Below are positions 1-11,190 of a DNA stretch of 64,000 nucleotides, one piece after another. The stretch is from assembly GCA_030268105.1 (NCBI GenBank), contig BSDZ01000088.1, positions 56,251-120,250 of the forward strand, read 5' to 3'. Every line of letters starts with the position of its first letter. Position 1 is the stretch's first letter. This stretch comes from Volvox africanus. Lineage: Eukaryota; Chlorophyta; Chlorophyceae; Chlamydomonadales; Volvocaceae. Below the pieces are notes generated by a model. That model did no database searches. It was not told where the DNA came from and was given only the letters and a program-made list of their open reading frames with translations. Made by a program: the position numbers and the translations under genes.

Positions 1-62
1 TCTTTCCCACCCAGACCTGGACTGGGGCCAAGGACACAATATAATGCATTCTATATAGGAGG

Positions 63-88
63 TAGATAGGTAGATAGATAGATAGATG
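63..88. repeat. TAGA/GATA tetranucleotide microsatellite
   Basis: A short imperfect run of TAGA units near the left edge. No gene is recognisable in the first 1.2 kb; the open frames there have no family resemblance. This stretch may hold 5' exons, UTR or promoter of the BRCA2 gene to the right. Confidence 0.8.
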
Positions 89-1241
89 TACATACACTGT
101 TACGCAGCAGCTCTGATTGTTGTGGGCAGAGGCAGCTATCCAGGGAAGGGATCCACGCATGCGGAGGGTGGGTTGGAATCTCCGTCATCGTAAAAGAAGA
201 CTGCTGCTCCGGAACCGCTGCAGGAATCGACACCTGCGGCACAGGACTCAGGTCCAAGGGGGGAAGGACGTTCGTAAGCGATTCAGGTGTACGTTAGGGG
301 GTCTGCTTCAGTACGGCAGCCCATTGTAGAGTTGATGTGAGGGACGGCGGGGTAGGGGGGGTGTATTCACGCGGGCTTGGGGCGAGATCAAGTAGCAGCA
401 GCTACTTGTGTTCCATTATGTTGGCCGTACGAGGTGTACGGCTTCGGGTGGGTTTGGGCCGTACGTCCAGTTCATCCCCCGTCGTCTCTGATTGCGCCCT
501 CCAGCGGGCGGGAGAGATTTCTTGCTTGGCTCACGGCCCTCGCTTTGCGTGGAATATGAGGCTTTAGTCATACTGATGTCGGATCAAACTTATATTTCTG
601 GGCTCTCTAAACTTGTGATTTGCAGACGTAGTAGTGCGATTGGGTGCAGTGGTACGATAGTGGTAGAAAGGGTCCGTTTTCGCTTGTTTGATGAACTCTG
701 TTTCCATCATCCCTGCGTTGGTCATTGTTCCGCTGTTTTCTGTGGCGACTACATTGCCGAGGTGCTGGTCTTATGAACTGTTGCGGGTCGCAGCAGTGCT
801 GCAGTGTAGGTTGTTGCGCGCAGCTGCCTGTCGGTTTACTTCTAAACCGCCTCCGACTTCCGTCGTGTTTGACCGTCGTGTTTGACCGCGGGTATGACGG
901 CGACAACACTATATATGCGATTATTAACGGCTATATCCATTGTCTCTAGCACGTGATGTCCATTCTCGCACTTACGCACGCAAATTAATTAATTATTTTC
1001 TGATGCCTTGCGCGATTTCTTGTGCGCCAGTCGTTACACCAACAGCGGCTGTTCTATGCGTGCTCTACATAACGCATTCCTAGCTACTACGGCTTCATTC
1101 TTCACGACTCAATACGTACGTAATAATGTTAATTGAGTCATGAGTACTTACTCCGTTGTTTTGTGGAATATGGAGTATTGAAAGCAATGCTTATTGATGA
1201 GGTTGATGTACAGCGGCGGGTGGGTTTTATGCGTGTCGTGA

Positions 1242-4200
1242 CAACCTTCACATACAAGATACGTACGTACGGCGCAACAACAGCAGCAGCAGCTCGTAGA
1301 GCAACAGCAGCAGCAGCCATCTGCCACGACATCGCCAGTGGCACTGCAGGTTACGGTCCGCGCTGTGGCCAACACGTCGCTCTCTCCAGACCTCATGGCT
1401 GCTGCTGGCGGCCAGATGTCAGCGGTGGGTGAGGAGCACCGGGGGCCCGTGGAGGCAAAGACGCCTTCCCCTCCCGCTGCCGCCGCCGCCGCCGCCACCG
1501 CCACCGTCGCAAAGGCGGTGGAAGATGCGGCGGCAAACACCCGGGAGCGAACACGCACTGCTGCGCAGATGCGCTCTGCCGTTGGAATGAGTGATACGGT
1601 TGTGGCGGGCGGCGACAACCTTGATGTACAGGCAGGCGTGGTGCACCCTCCCCCGGCGCCAAGACAGCCAGTCCCCGCCTTCCCTTTTTGTGCAACGGCC
1701 GCCACCACACCGATCTCAACGAAATCAACAATGAAGTCCACAGATGGATCCGAGCTAAATCATGTGGCGGTGGCCGACATTCCATTCGGTACTGCTGCCG
1801 CATCCGGCGCAGAACAGCACACACCCCTGCGGACCCTATCGCCGCAGCCGACGGAGGCTGCGGCTGCGGTTGTGGCTGCTACGGCCTCTGCGGCCTCCAC
1901 CCCGCGTGCTACCACCCCGCGCATGCGCCCAGTAACCACGACACCAGGTTCAGTTCCAAGGGCCGGCCCTCCGCCGTCTACGGGCGGTCTAAAACGGCCT
2001 CGCACGCTGGCAAATAGTGGCTCCGGAAGCGGGCTGACCCACGGGTCAGGGTAAGAACGCTGCCGTTTCTGGCATGCCGTGTATCCTCAGGGCGTATGGC
2101 ATGTTGTGTTATGACCGTGTATCCTCATGTACACGTCAGGTGTAAGGGACGCTTTCCCTCTTCAAGCGGGTGCAGCTCATCCTAAGGAGCCATCCTGCTC
2201 CGAAACCGGGCCACGCATGGGAATGTACCCCCTTTGACGGAACAGCTTTCCTTCTTGCTTCATCCTCCGTTCCTCCAGCCGCTCGCTTTCCTTCGCTACC
2301 CCTTTCTTTCTGCCTCGTCCGCTATAGGGCGGGTGCATATCGCTCGCTGGTCAAGCAATGTTCAGCCATCAGAAGTGCGATAACCTCCTCCCCCGTTGGA
2401 TCTGCTTGCCTGTAAGAAAAAGTTCCCACTTACACCCATTCTCCGTTCGTTTCCCGATCGCGCTCTGGGTTTCGTGCTGACACGCAGGAGACCACCGCGC
2501 CATGGCGGCGCAGCAACTGCACCCCCGGCAGCCGGTCTTGGCAGCAAGCGCAAGTTCGTGTCGCCATTGCCCGCGGGATACAAGGGCAAGCCGGGCTCCG
2601 CGGACTGCAGTACGCCTCTGAGAGGCGACACCCCGGCGGCTGCGAGCAGAGCAGCCTGGGATGGCAGCGATAGCGCCAAGCGGCGCAGCGGACAGGGTAG
2701 GTTGTCACGGCCTTGAGGGTAATCCAACATACATCGCAGGTGGCATGCTCCCCGTTCCCGGGACACTTGGATGTCTGTCCTTGGCTTGTTGGGTTATTGG
2801 TTTCATCGCAATGCTACTCTTGAGCGTTATATATGAGAATCCCGTCGTTTTCGCGTGGCGTGGCTCCGTGTATTCCGGTCTGTGGCTCCCACAGTCCCGC
2901 GGCCATCAGCTGCATGCAGGGACAGCTCCAGGGGGACATGGTGGAGTTGTGTATCCTGCCGTGTACCCTCTAGCACTGCATACCCTATCATCGCGATGTC
3001 GCTCCCCGTCATTAGCGCAGGATCCCCCAAGAGGCCTCGCCTGTCGTCGCTATTCGAGCTGGAAGCGGGGACCGGCGGCAGAATCTCAAAGTTGCCGCTC
3101 CAGAAGTACTTCACACTGCCGCTTGCTTCCGTGGCTGGCGCATCGCCGCCGACATCACCGGGTCCGCACCGCGCCGCGGTCGTGGGCGGAGAGGTGCCGA
3201 TAGCAGCTGGTGAGGTAGGCGGTAACATTGCAGGTGCAGGTGATGCACCTCCTATCGGCGACGGCGGCGCCGCCGTCGGGGCCATGGCGGACGCCGACGC
3301 CTTGGCGGTGGCAGTGGCGGCGGCGGCTCCGAGCCATTTCACACCCGTTGCCCCGGGGGTCCTCGACGGAATAACGTCCGCTACTGCGGCTGAGTTCCGT
3401 TTCTGGGCGGCGTTGGAGGCACCATCTCCACAACCTCTATCTCAGCCCGAAGACCCCAAGGTAATGGTGCATGCATTCTGCAGGACCACTTTAAACGGCG
3501 TCTTGTAATCTCATATTCCACCATGAGGAGGTGTGGCGACCTGAGGCGCCGTACCGGTACTGATACCAGTAGCAATCATAATAACAGTATGGCGGTTAAA
3601 TCCACCAGGTTGCACAGTCATATGCCGAATGTGGCCGGTGCATGCGCCAGGGGGTGTGTTGCAGCGACTGACTTTCCGTGTTCCGGTTGGGCAATAGGCA
3701 ATTTGTTACCGTACTGCCGGGGTAGATGCTCGAGACTTAACTTCGTTTGGGAAGTGATGGACAGGATGGCATCCATTATCAACGTATGGAGGTGAAGGGA
3801 TCTCGACACGCACCGTCTTTCGTAGAGGTCTTATTGCGCTTCTGCAACCTCGGCGTCCGCAGCAGGATGTCCGCAGCATGGACACGGGGCCGGTTGGAGC
3901 GGCGCAGACAGCTGAGGGCGGCGGTACCTGCGCCGCGGCCCTGGTCTGGGGCTGGTGGGGTGCTGCGGAGGCGCGGGCAGCGCTGCAACGGCTGGTGGCG
4001 TTGCCCCTCAGTGCACGTGAGCGGGCAACTGACCCATGGGTCACTAACCATTACCGGTGGATCGTGTGGAAGCTGGCGGCGTACGAGCGACGGTAGATGG
4101 GAGTCTGCGCGTACGGGGCTTATGGGACCTGGAAGCTGCGGGACGACTCATCGTCCCTGTCTTGTGCGTTGTGCGTTGAACCTGAGGCCATCAGCAGCCT

Positions 4201-7200
4201 GAAAACAAAGCGAATCTTGCAGCACCTCGCCAAACCCTGCGCCAATGTCCCGTCTTGGTATGTGATAGTTATGGTTTGCCTTCGCACTTGCGTCTTATGT
4301 TTCTGCAGCCCTCCAGCCGTGCAGCCGTGCGAATCATTGACGGCATCATATGGATCCGTTGGTCGGGGACGCAACGCCCGCGCAGTCAATGAACGGTTCA
4401 ATGATTCGCAGATTTGCAGATTTTGCGTGCCTGGGTGCTCCGTTACAATGGCCTCATGAGCCTGAATTAGCTGCGGTTGCTGCCGTTGCTGACTTTTGCC
4501 TTTTGTATCTGCGCTGTGTAGCTTCCCAGGGCATTGCCGCGGCCGTAGCCTGACGCCCGCCGCCGTACTGGACCAGATTCGACGTCGTGTACAGGTACGA
4601 CATCCGTATATCGTATCCTAGTTACTTGCCAATTTCAGATGCTATAAATACACAACTAGGATGTGTGCCCACCATCTCATTAGGTGGAGCTGGTTGGAGG
4701 TGGGCGGCCCATCCTGGCGGCTATTTTCGCACACGACCGACCCGCGGGTCTGCCCATGGTGCTCGCGATTAGCGGCCTGCCTGAGGTAGGGTTTCAGACG
4801 ATGAGTGTACGATTGCGACGATGCGTCCATTAGCCCTAGACCTGGGCGCGAAGGAAGAATTCGCACCTCTGTTAGATCAGCAAGTCCCGTTCTTGGTGTC
4901 GCCCTGGGCCTTCTGCCGTATAAAGCTGAAGCCCTCCAGCCCTCCACCTTCTTCGCCCCCACTTTCTAGCCCGCCACCCTCCAGCCCTCCACCTGCCTCT
5001 CCCCTACCCGTGAGCCCACCCCCTGCCTCCCTTCCACCCTCCAGCCCTCCACCCAGCTCGCTCCCATCACCATCACCATCACCCATCACCTCCCTCCTCT
5101 AATGCTCTCTGCACATTTTGGCTTTTGGTTACGTCCCTCCCTCATCTCTCCCCCCCTCTTACCCGCAGCTATCCAGCAGATCCCACTTCACGGAGGGCAT
5201 GCGTGTGGAGCTCACAGACGGCTGGTACAGCATATCTGCTGGTCTGGACAGTCACCTGGCACACCTAGTGCTGTCACGCCGACTGGTGGTGAGGGTTCGG
5301 CTCGGGGGAAGGCCGGATGCCGCTACTATAGATTGGGTACTAGACTAAGTTGGGAGGGGGCTGGATTTGGGCTGCGATGGCACAGAGTCACACACGTCGC
5401 ACACCCGCGTGGGAAAGCTGAAGCTGGATAATGTCCGCAGAGTAAGTGGGTGGTCACTGGAAGGTGAGGGAGGCCGGACAGGATAAGTCCATCTTATGTA
5501 CTTGGGCAGCCTGCCTCTCTGCTTTCAGGTACCCCAATTGAGCAAATCTGCCTGCCTCCACACAGTGCAATGTCTTCTCAGCGCGGTGCGCATTTCATCA
5601 CCCCTCCCAAGTATGCATCACCGGCGAACCCAGGTCTCTTGCTTCTCATTGCCCGCGTCCCCACAGCTGGGCAGCAAGCTCAGGGTGTGCGGAGCTGAGC
5701 TCCAGTCGGAGCGGCCCGGGGAGCCGCTGGATTCCGCCACTCGCAGCAGCTCCGTATTGAGGCTGCAATACAACGGCTGCAGCCCCGCAGCGTGGGATGC
5801 GCGGCTGGGAGCTCAGGTGCAGCCGGCGGCGATGGCTCTGAGGCCGCTTGGGCAGGTGCGTATGCCTCCGTGCAGGTGGGAAGTTGCGGGTGCAGGTGCG
5901 GGTGCAGGTGTATAGCTGCACGAACGCTGATACATGTTTTAGAATTAAGAATGAGCCACAAGGATGCAGGCAACCAAGCTGGGGTAAGAAATTAGAGCGC
6001 TGATGTGGTGAGTGTTTTGTTGGCCAAAGGGCGCGGTGGCATTCGCAGGTTGTCCCGGGGGGCGGTACTGTGCCGGCGACGCTGCTGCTGGTGGTGTCCA
6101 AGTACGGCATCCTGACGTACGAGAACACGCCACAGGGCATTTTTAACCGCACGCCACGTACGCAAGAGGAGCGGCTTCGGAGCAGTACCGTACAGCGGAA
6201 TGAGGTGTGGGGATGGACAGGGGTTCGGGAGGGACCATCAGGGCTTTGTGTGTACCTTTTTACCAAAGAAGTGCCAACTTCACGCGGATAGGGACGAGGG
6301 GACGATGTCAAAGTCTGTATCTGGGATCTACGCCTGGACGCAGAATGGTACGTGATGTATTTGAAGCCGACCGGGTACGATGCAGACGATCCCGTGATGA
6401 GGTGCCCCCGGTTGATTCCCTTTTTTCTGTTTTCCCACCTGGCTGTGCACGGGATAAAGGCCGCCTCAGCGGCAGCTGCAAGCGTGCAGCGTGCCGAGCT
6501 GGACCGCTGTCGCGGGTTGCTGCGCGGCGGGCCCCGTGCCGCTGCAATATTCTCCTCCGCGTGCTGCGCCTCCTTTGGGACGTTGCGCGTGCAGCGCGCG
6601 TATGCAAATTTGGTAGTTCGGAGCGGCGGCGGTGGTGACAGTGGCGGCGGCGGTGAGGATGGCGGCGGCGACCAGGACGGTGGAGGAGGAACCCTCTCAG
6701 CGGAAGAACGGGCCCAGCTGAGCAGGTGCACCGGTAGAGGGCAGAACTGTGGTCCTGGTGACGCGTGGCGCCGGGTATCCAGTTCCGCATCTCCTGCTGA
6801 GATGGAGGAATTTAGGGATTGTATCGGCTAGGAGAGACGTTGACCTGTCCAGTTGACCGTTAACATGCCGAATGATAACAGTAGTTGTCTTCGTGCGTCT
6901 GCGACACTGTCTCCTCCTCCCTGTGTTGGACCATGCCTCGGATCAACACAGGTTGGTTTTGGAGCGCCAGGCGTACCTGGCGGCGGAAGTGGACCGACTC
7001 ATGGAGGATGCCATGAAGGGAGCGGCAGGTAGCGCCAGCGGTGGCGGCAGCAACGGCGGCGGCGGCGACTGCGGAGTGCCGTACTTGCGACTGCGGGTTG
7101 TAGGGGTAACACCGCACGGTGTGCCGTCAGGTAGGTGGCGGGCTGGGGGTGAGCCAGGGGTGTGTGTGTGTGTGTGTGTATGGTGGTGGGGTGTCCTGTC

Positions 7201-9964
7201 CTGAAACGTGTGGGTTGTATTGTATACGTCTTAATCCGAGTTTATGTCCATCCGGTCGCCGTGCTCACGGCCATGGCCATATCACGGCCATGGCCATATA
7301 CAGCTTTCCTCGGCCGCTGCTTAGACGCTCTGCGGCTGTGCCCGTCTGTTAAAACGAGGGTCACGGGGCCTCGATACTGAAATCTTTTCGCAAGCACGCG
7401 GTGGACGTATCAACTTGAAAAGTCCACCCCCCCTGCCCGTCCCTTTCCGCTGCGTCCTCCCATAGGGCCTCCATGTCATGCCATGCTGCGGATTTGGAGG
7501 CCCCCGGAAGAGCTGGACGAGCAGCTACGAGAGGGCCAAGTGCTACTGGCGACGAACTTGGCGCCGGGAGCGTACGGTAGTGGCGGCGGCGGTGGCAAGG
7601 ACACGATTGGTGGACCGGCAGGACCGCTGACGGATCTGGGACCCAACGGCCGGTTACGGTGCGTCGCTGGCAGCTGCTGTTGGGTGTAACATCATATAAC
7701 TATTGTTGTTGTGTTATTACTATTTTTATTATTACATTATCGAAAGGCGTCAAGTTTGAGGGTACTGTCCAGAGAGGAGGAGATTTGTCACGAAACCAGT
7801 GGCTGGGGGCATCGCGATCTCACCGAGCGATATTCCGGATGTCCCCAATAATCAGTGCCCCCAATAAACTGACGGAGCGTATCCGCTTATTATATTATCA
7901 TGCGCAGCAGCAGTTGTTGCAGCGGGAGCTTTGCCCGAGCTCACCGCATCGCTTTTTGGCTTTTTAGTCCTCCACGCACCTGCCACCACCAACAAGCCAT
8001 GTCCAAGGTCACCCTCTTCTCCCGCGACGTTACATACGCAATTACTGCATTTTTCTCCTGAACATTGAATGAGCTGTATGGACCATTCAATGTATGTCGC
8101 TTGCATGTTGGTCGCACCTTGAATCATCCTTTCCCTTCCATTCACCGAAGCGCTCTCATGCAGTCGTTCCCTGAAGCGTGCGAGATCCCCACGGCCCTTA
8201 TTGATGTCCTCCTGATTCATACTTTGTTCGATGCACATGGCATCCTATTCGTGCCCCATTACAGATGCCTCGAGATCACTGCCGGCAAGATGACCCGGTC
8301 GGTTGGGTGTTCAGGGAGTGAGGAGCGGGGGGTTGTAAGGGGGGGGGTCGGAGGCTTGGGGGGATGGGCTAGGCTCGATAGTTGTCGAGAAGGCAAGCTG
8401 GAGACCCGAGGCAAGGGGCTGTGGAAGGTCTACCTCCCTATGGTGCAGGCCAAGGGAAGTGGGTCGGGGGAGAGAGGGGACCTTTCGGACCAGCGCGGCC
8501 TTTGTGACTGGCTGGATGTGCCCGGGTGCGCTGGTGGACATCAATGGTTGGGCATTAATGGGGCGCTTCATGAATGGGACCGTTCGTGTTGCCTCCCAGT
8601 CCTTAATAGTGTGTTGAGGTAAGGGCAAATGGAACCTTGGATAGGCTGTCAAGCGACATCGTTTGAATCAACTTATCGATGCGGGCACTGCAGGTACCCT
8701 CCGCTGTCGATATGATTGCCGATTTTGCAGCTTGCACTTGACTGCCTTCCATCGGCCATCGCAGGTTCCGCATCCTGGGCCAGGCTGCCGACTTATCTCA
8801 CCACCTGGCGCTGCCTGGCTACCAGCCGCGTAGACAGCTGTGCCTGGCCGACATTGCTGCCGCTCTGCCGGCACTCCTGCAGCAGCGCCTGCTGCTCCCT
8901 CCCCACCTCGCCCATCCCCACGGCCACGGGCACCAAGGGCAACCAGAACGCGACGTGAGCCTCTTTGAATTCGATTTCACGGGCTGTGTGGTGCGAGCGG
9001 GAGAGGTGCAGATGCTAAGCGTTGGTGGAAGCGGCGGCGGAGGGGGAGGCGTACGACAACAATGGGTGTTCCTGGCGGACCAGACATCGGGACTGTGTGC
9101 CGCGGGAATGCCGGGTAGACCGTGTGACGGAGGCGGTGGTGAGGGAAGTGGCGGCGGCGCCAGCGGCTTTGCTGGACTGCAACCGTGGATGCTGGCGGTG
9201 AAGATGGTGGGGACACTGGTGAGTATCTGCTGTTCACACATATGGGCATTTGTGTCCTGTACATTTGACAGACAGGGAAGAGGACATTTGTGGACTTATC
9301 ATGTGTGTACCATGCTGGCTATCTGTACGCGTGTTGATGTGTGTATTGTCCACGCGTTTAGTTTGCGGTGCACACTTGGTAGCTGGTAGGTGGTTATAAA
9401 GTGATGGCCTCTACAATCATAGATGTCGCCCCCTTCGGCAAGTGCTGCATCACGAAGGTCTTGGTGGTTTGGAAGGCAAGCGGGGTCACGCACCCTGTCG
9501 CTACTTGGTGAACACCCTTCCAGAAAAGGCACTTCGCTGTCCCCCGACAACCAAAAGCAGCATGCTCTCCATCTTCATGTTCATCTATAGTTATAGTTCC
9601 TCCACTCTACCCTTACCCCGGCCAGCATGACTCCCTATCCCGCCCGCCTCATTCGCATCCACTCCAGGAGTCGGTGGACTTCCTCCTGGATCCCGCCCGC
9701 CAGTCGGGTGCCGTACTATCCTTTCGTCATTTGATTCTGCAGGACCGCGATGTGGCCAACCAGCTGTGGGTTGCGGCGGCGCCGGACACGGCTAGTGTGA
9801 TTAGGGTAGCACCACCCCTGCCGCCGGGCACCATCGGCAACACCACAGCTGCCCCGACTCCCCGTGGTGGCGACCCAGTCTTAGGATGGGCAAGGGGTGT
9901 CTCAGGGCGAGAGCAGTTGGCCTTGTATGGTGCTAAGGTCGACCGGTTGCTGGGCATGAGCTAG
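1242..9964 (+). CDS. BRCA2: BRCA2-like homologous recombination mediator (5' incomplete, 13 exons placed)
   Basis: BRCA2 loads RAD51 onto single-stranded DNA in the nucleus during homologous recombination. Exons placed by frame and splice site: about 1259-2050, 2488-2696, 3021-3460, about 3866-4092, 4522-4594, about 5180-5288, 5667-5855, 6049-6204, 6460 to about 6830, 6952-7130, 7466-7658, 8765-9218, 9668-9964 (stop TAG). Most junctions agree in phase. The helical domain shows WVTNHYRWIVWKLAAYERR (exons 4-5, then LTPAAVLDQIRRR); OB1 shows VELTDGWYS and LRVCGAEL; a tower-like region follows (6049-7130); OB2 begins LRIWRPPEELDE; OB3 holds SLFEFDFTGCVV and WVFLADQTSGLC. One possible BRC-type FxTA core (FGTA) is encoded at 1785-1796. 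Exon 1 encodes polyQ and Ala/Thr/Pro-rich sequence. The exon joining the helical domain to OB1 (4595-5180) and the 3' end of the 6460 exon are unresolved, as is the start codon. Gly-rich insertions sit in the tower and OB3. Confidence 0.9.
1272..1316 (+). repeat. CAG/CAA run encoding polyglutamine
   Basis: Two CAA/CAG tracts separated by Leu-Val-Glu codons, in frame with the first placed BRCA2 exon. They would encode about 6 plus 5 glutamines. The frame opens at 1242, after an in-frame TGA at 1239-1241. Confidence 0.75.
4929..5085 (+). repeat. Degenerate CCCTCCAGCCCTCCACCT repeats, Ser-Pro-rich if read
   Basis: Imperfect tandem pyrimidine-rich units between BRCA2 exon 4522-4594 and the OB1 exon. 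Read in one frame they give alternating Ser and Pro stretches like volvocine wall glycoproteins. They lie where an intron is expected and the flanking BRCA2 domains continue on both sides, so I read them as intronic low complexity. Confidence 0.6.
7160..7180. repeat. GT dinucleotide repeat in BRCA2 intron
   Basis: About ten GT units, 30 bases downstream of the donor at 7131, inside the intron 7131-7465. Confidence 0.8.
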
Positions 9965-11190
9965 TTGGGGGCCAGTTGGGCAAGATGACTTCCTCTCATG
10001 GCTCCTTGCTGTGTTGCCTTTGGGCTGTGAGCAGTTGCCAACCACCGCAGCGAAAAATTGTATACCATGAACCGGTGGACAGCGCCGACGGTGCCTTTTT
10101 CTGTGCTCGTATTTGTTGAGGTTCCCCGTGTGCCCTCACGATGCATGATGCAGTACCACATACGCATGGATCAGGACAATGGGGTGCTTCGCACACGAAA
10201 ACTAGACTTTAAAAACTGAAAGCCACAAGTATCGCTCAAATGTGTGGCTGGGGGCCGGTTTGAAATGGCGTGCGGACGGAAGGCTCGAGTGACTGAAGGT
10301 GCGCAGAACTGGCGAAGGTGGAAAATTTCTCCTCTCGGGTCACCTTCAATTCTATGTCTGGCATCGTTTTGGTTTATCAGGATGAAGGTTGCGCCCAGGA
10401 TCAGTGAGGGCAACTACTAGCCGTATCAGCATGCGGTATGCAGACTGATGATAACATGAACGTGCGCAAAGCTGAGTATGTGACAGTTACAATTACTAGG
10501 ATGATAGGGGTTAATATGGAGACCATCAACTCATCGGTGCATCGTTCTTCGTACTCCTTCCTCATATGAAGGACTGTTCGTGCCCACCAACGCTGCAGCA
10601 TCCAAAGCTCTCCAGAGCTTCCTGCGCTGTGGGCCATCGCCTGTGTACACGGTTTATCCTATGAAATGCATTTCCTATTCCATACAGGTGTAGACAAAAG
10701 GTCAAATCCAGTAACGTCGTCGTGGGGAATACAGGAATTGCGACCCACACGTATGAACTGCTTGTGAGACAACCAGGTAAGACATCAGCACAAATTAATA
10801 TTCCCACCAGAATGGCGAAGGACATCCGAGCCCATGTACGAATTCTTCAGCATATATTGCGCTAACCCTCATAATTAGCGCCCCACAAACGATCATGATG
10901 TGCGTTCAAGCTATACGGCGCCGTATGGGCACTCCGTATAGCGCGCTGTGTTCGGTCATATAATTTTGGACACGAAATATCAATCGAAGAAAGAAGTCCA
11001 CATCATGCTTATGTATTCCAAATGTTCTTTGACACGTCACTCGCGACCACGAGCTTCGTTTGCTACGTACATCCGTATGATGCATGGCATTAATGCCTCC
11101 CTCGCGTTTCCCCCTGCGACCATTGCTCGGCACATAGTCAACAGTCACGCCACGACCGGCAAGCTGCTGAACCCCCCCTGCGGCTATCAT
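9965..11190. other. Convergent intergenic region, no gene seen
   Basis: This lies between the BRCA2 stop codon and the stop codon of the minus-strand DUF220 gene, so it should hold both 3' UTRs. Open frames here are short and unlike any family I know. I found no clear TGTAA polyadenylation signal close behind the BRCA2 stop. Confidence 0.6.

Noticed and set aside
1148..1741. 197-codon minus-strand frame over the first BRCA2 exon
   Set aside because: It is an antisense shadow of Ala/Gln-rich codons on the plus strand.
4821..5102. Ser-Pro-rich frame resembling a hydroxyproline-rich wall glycoprotein
   Set aside because: It lies between two BRCA2 domains that must be joined, has no signal peptide, and is made of degenerate short repeats.
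5646..6731. 361-codon minus-strand frame
   Set aside because: It overlaps three BRCA2 exons whose phases join correctly on the plus strand, and its sequence has no motif.
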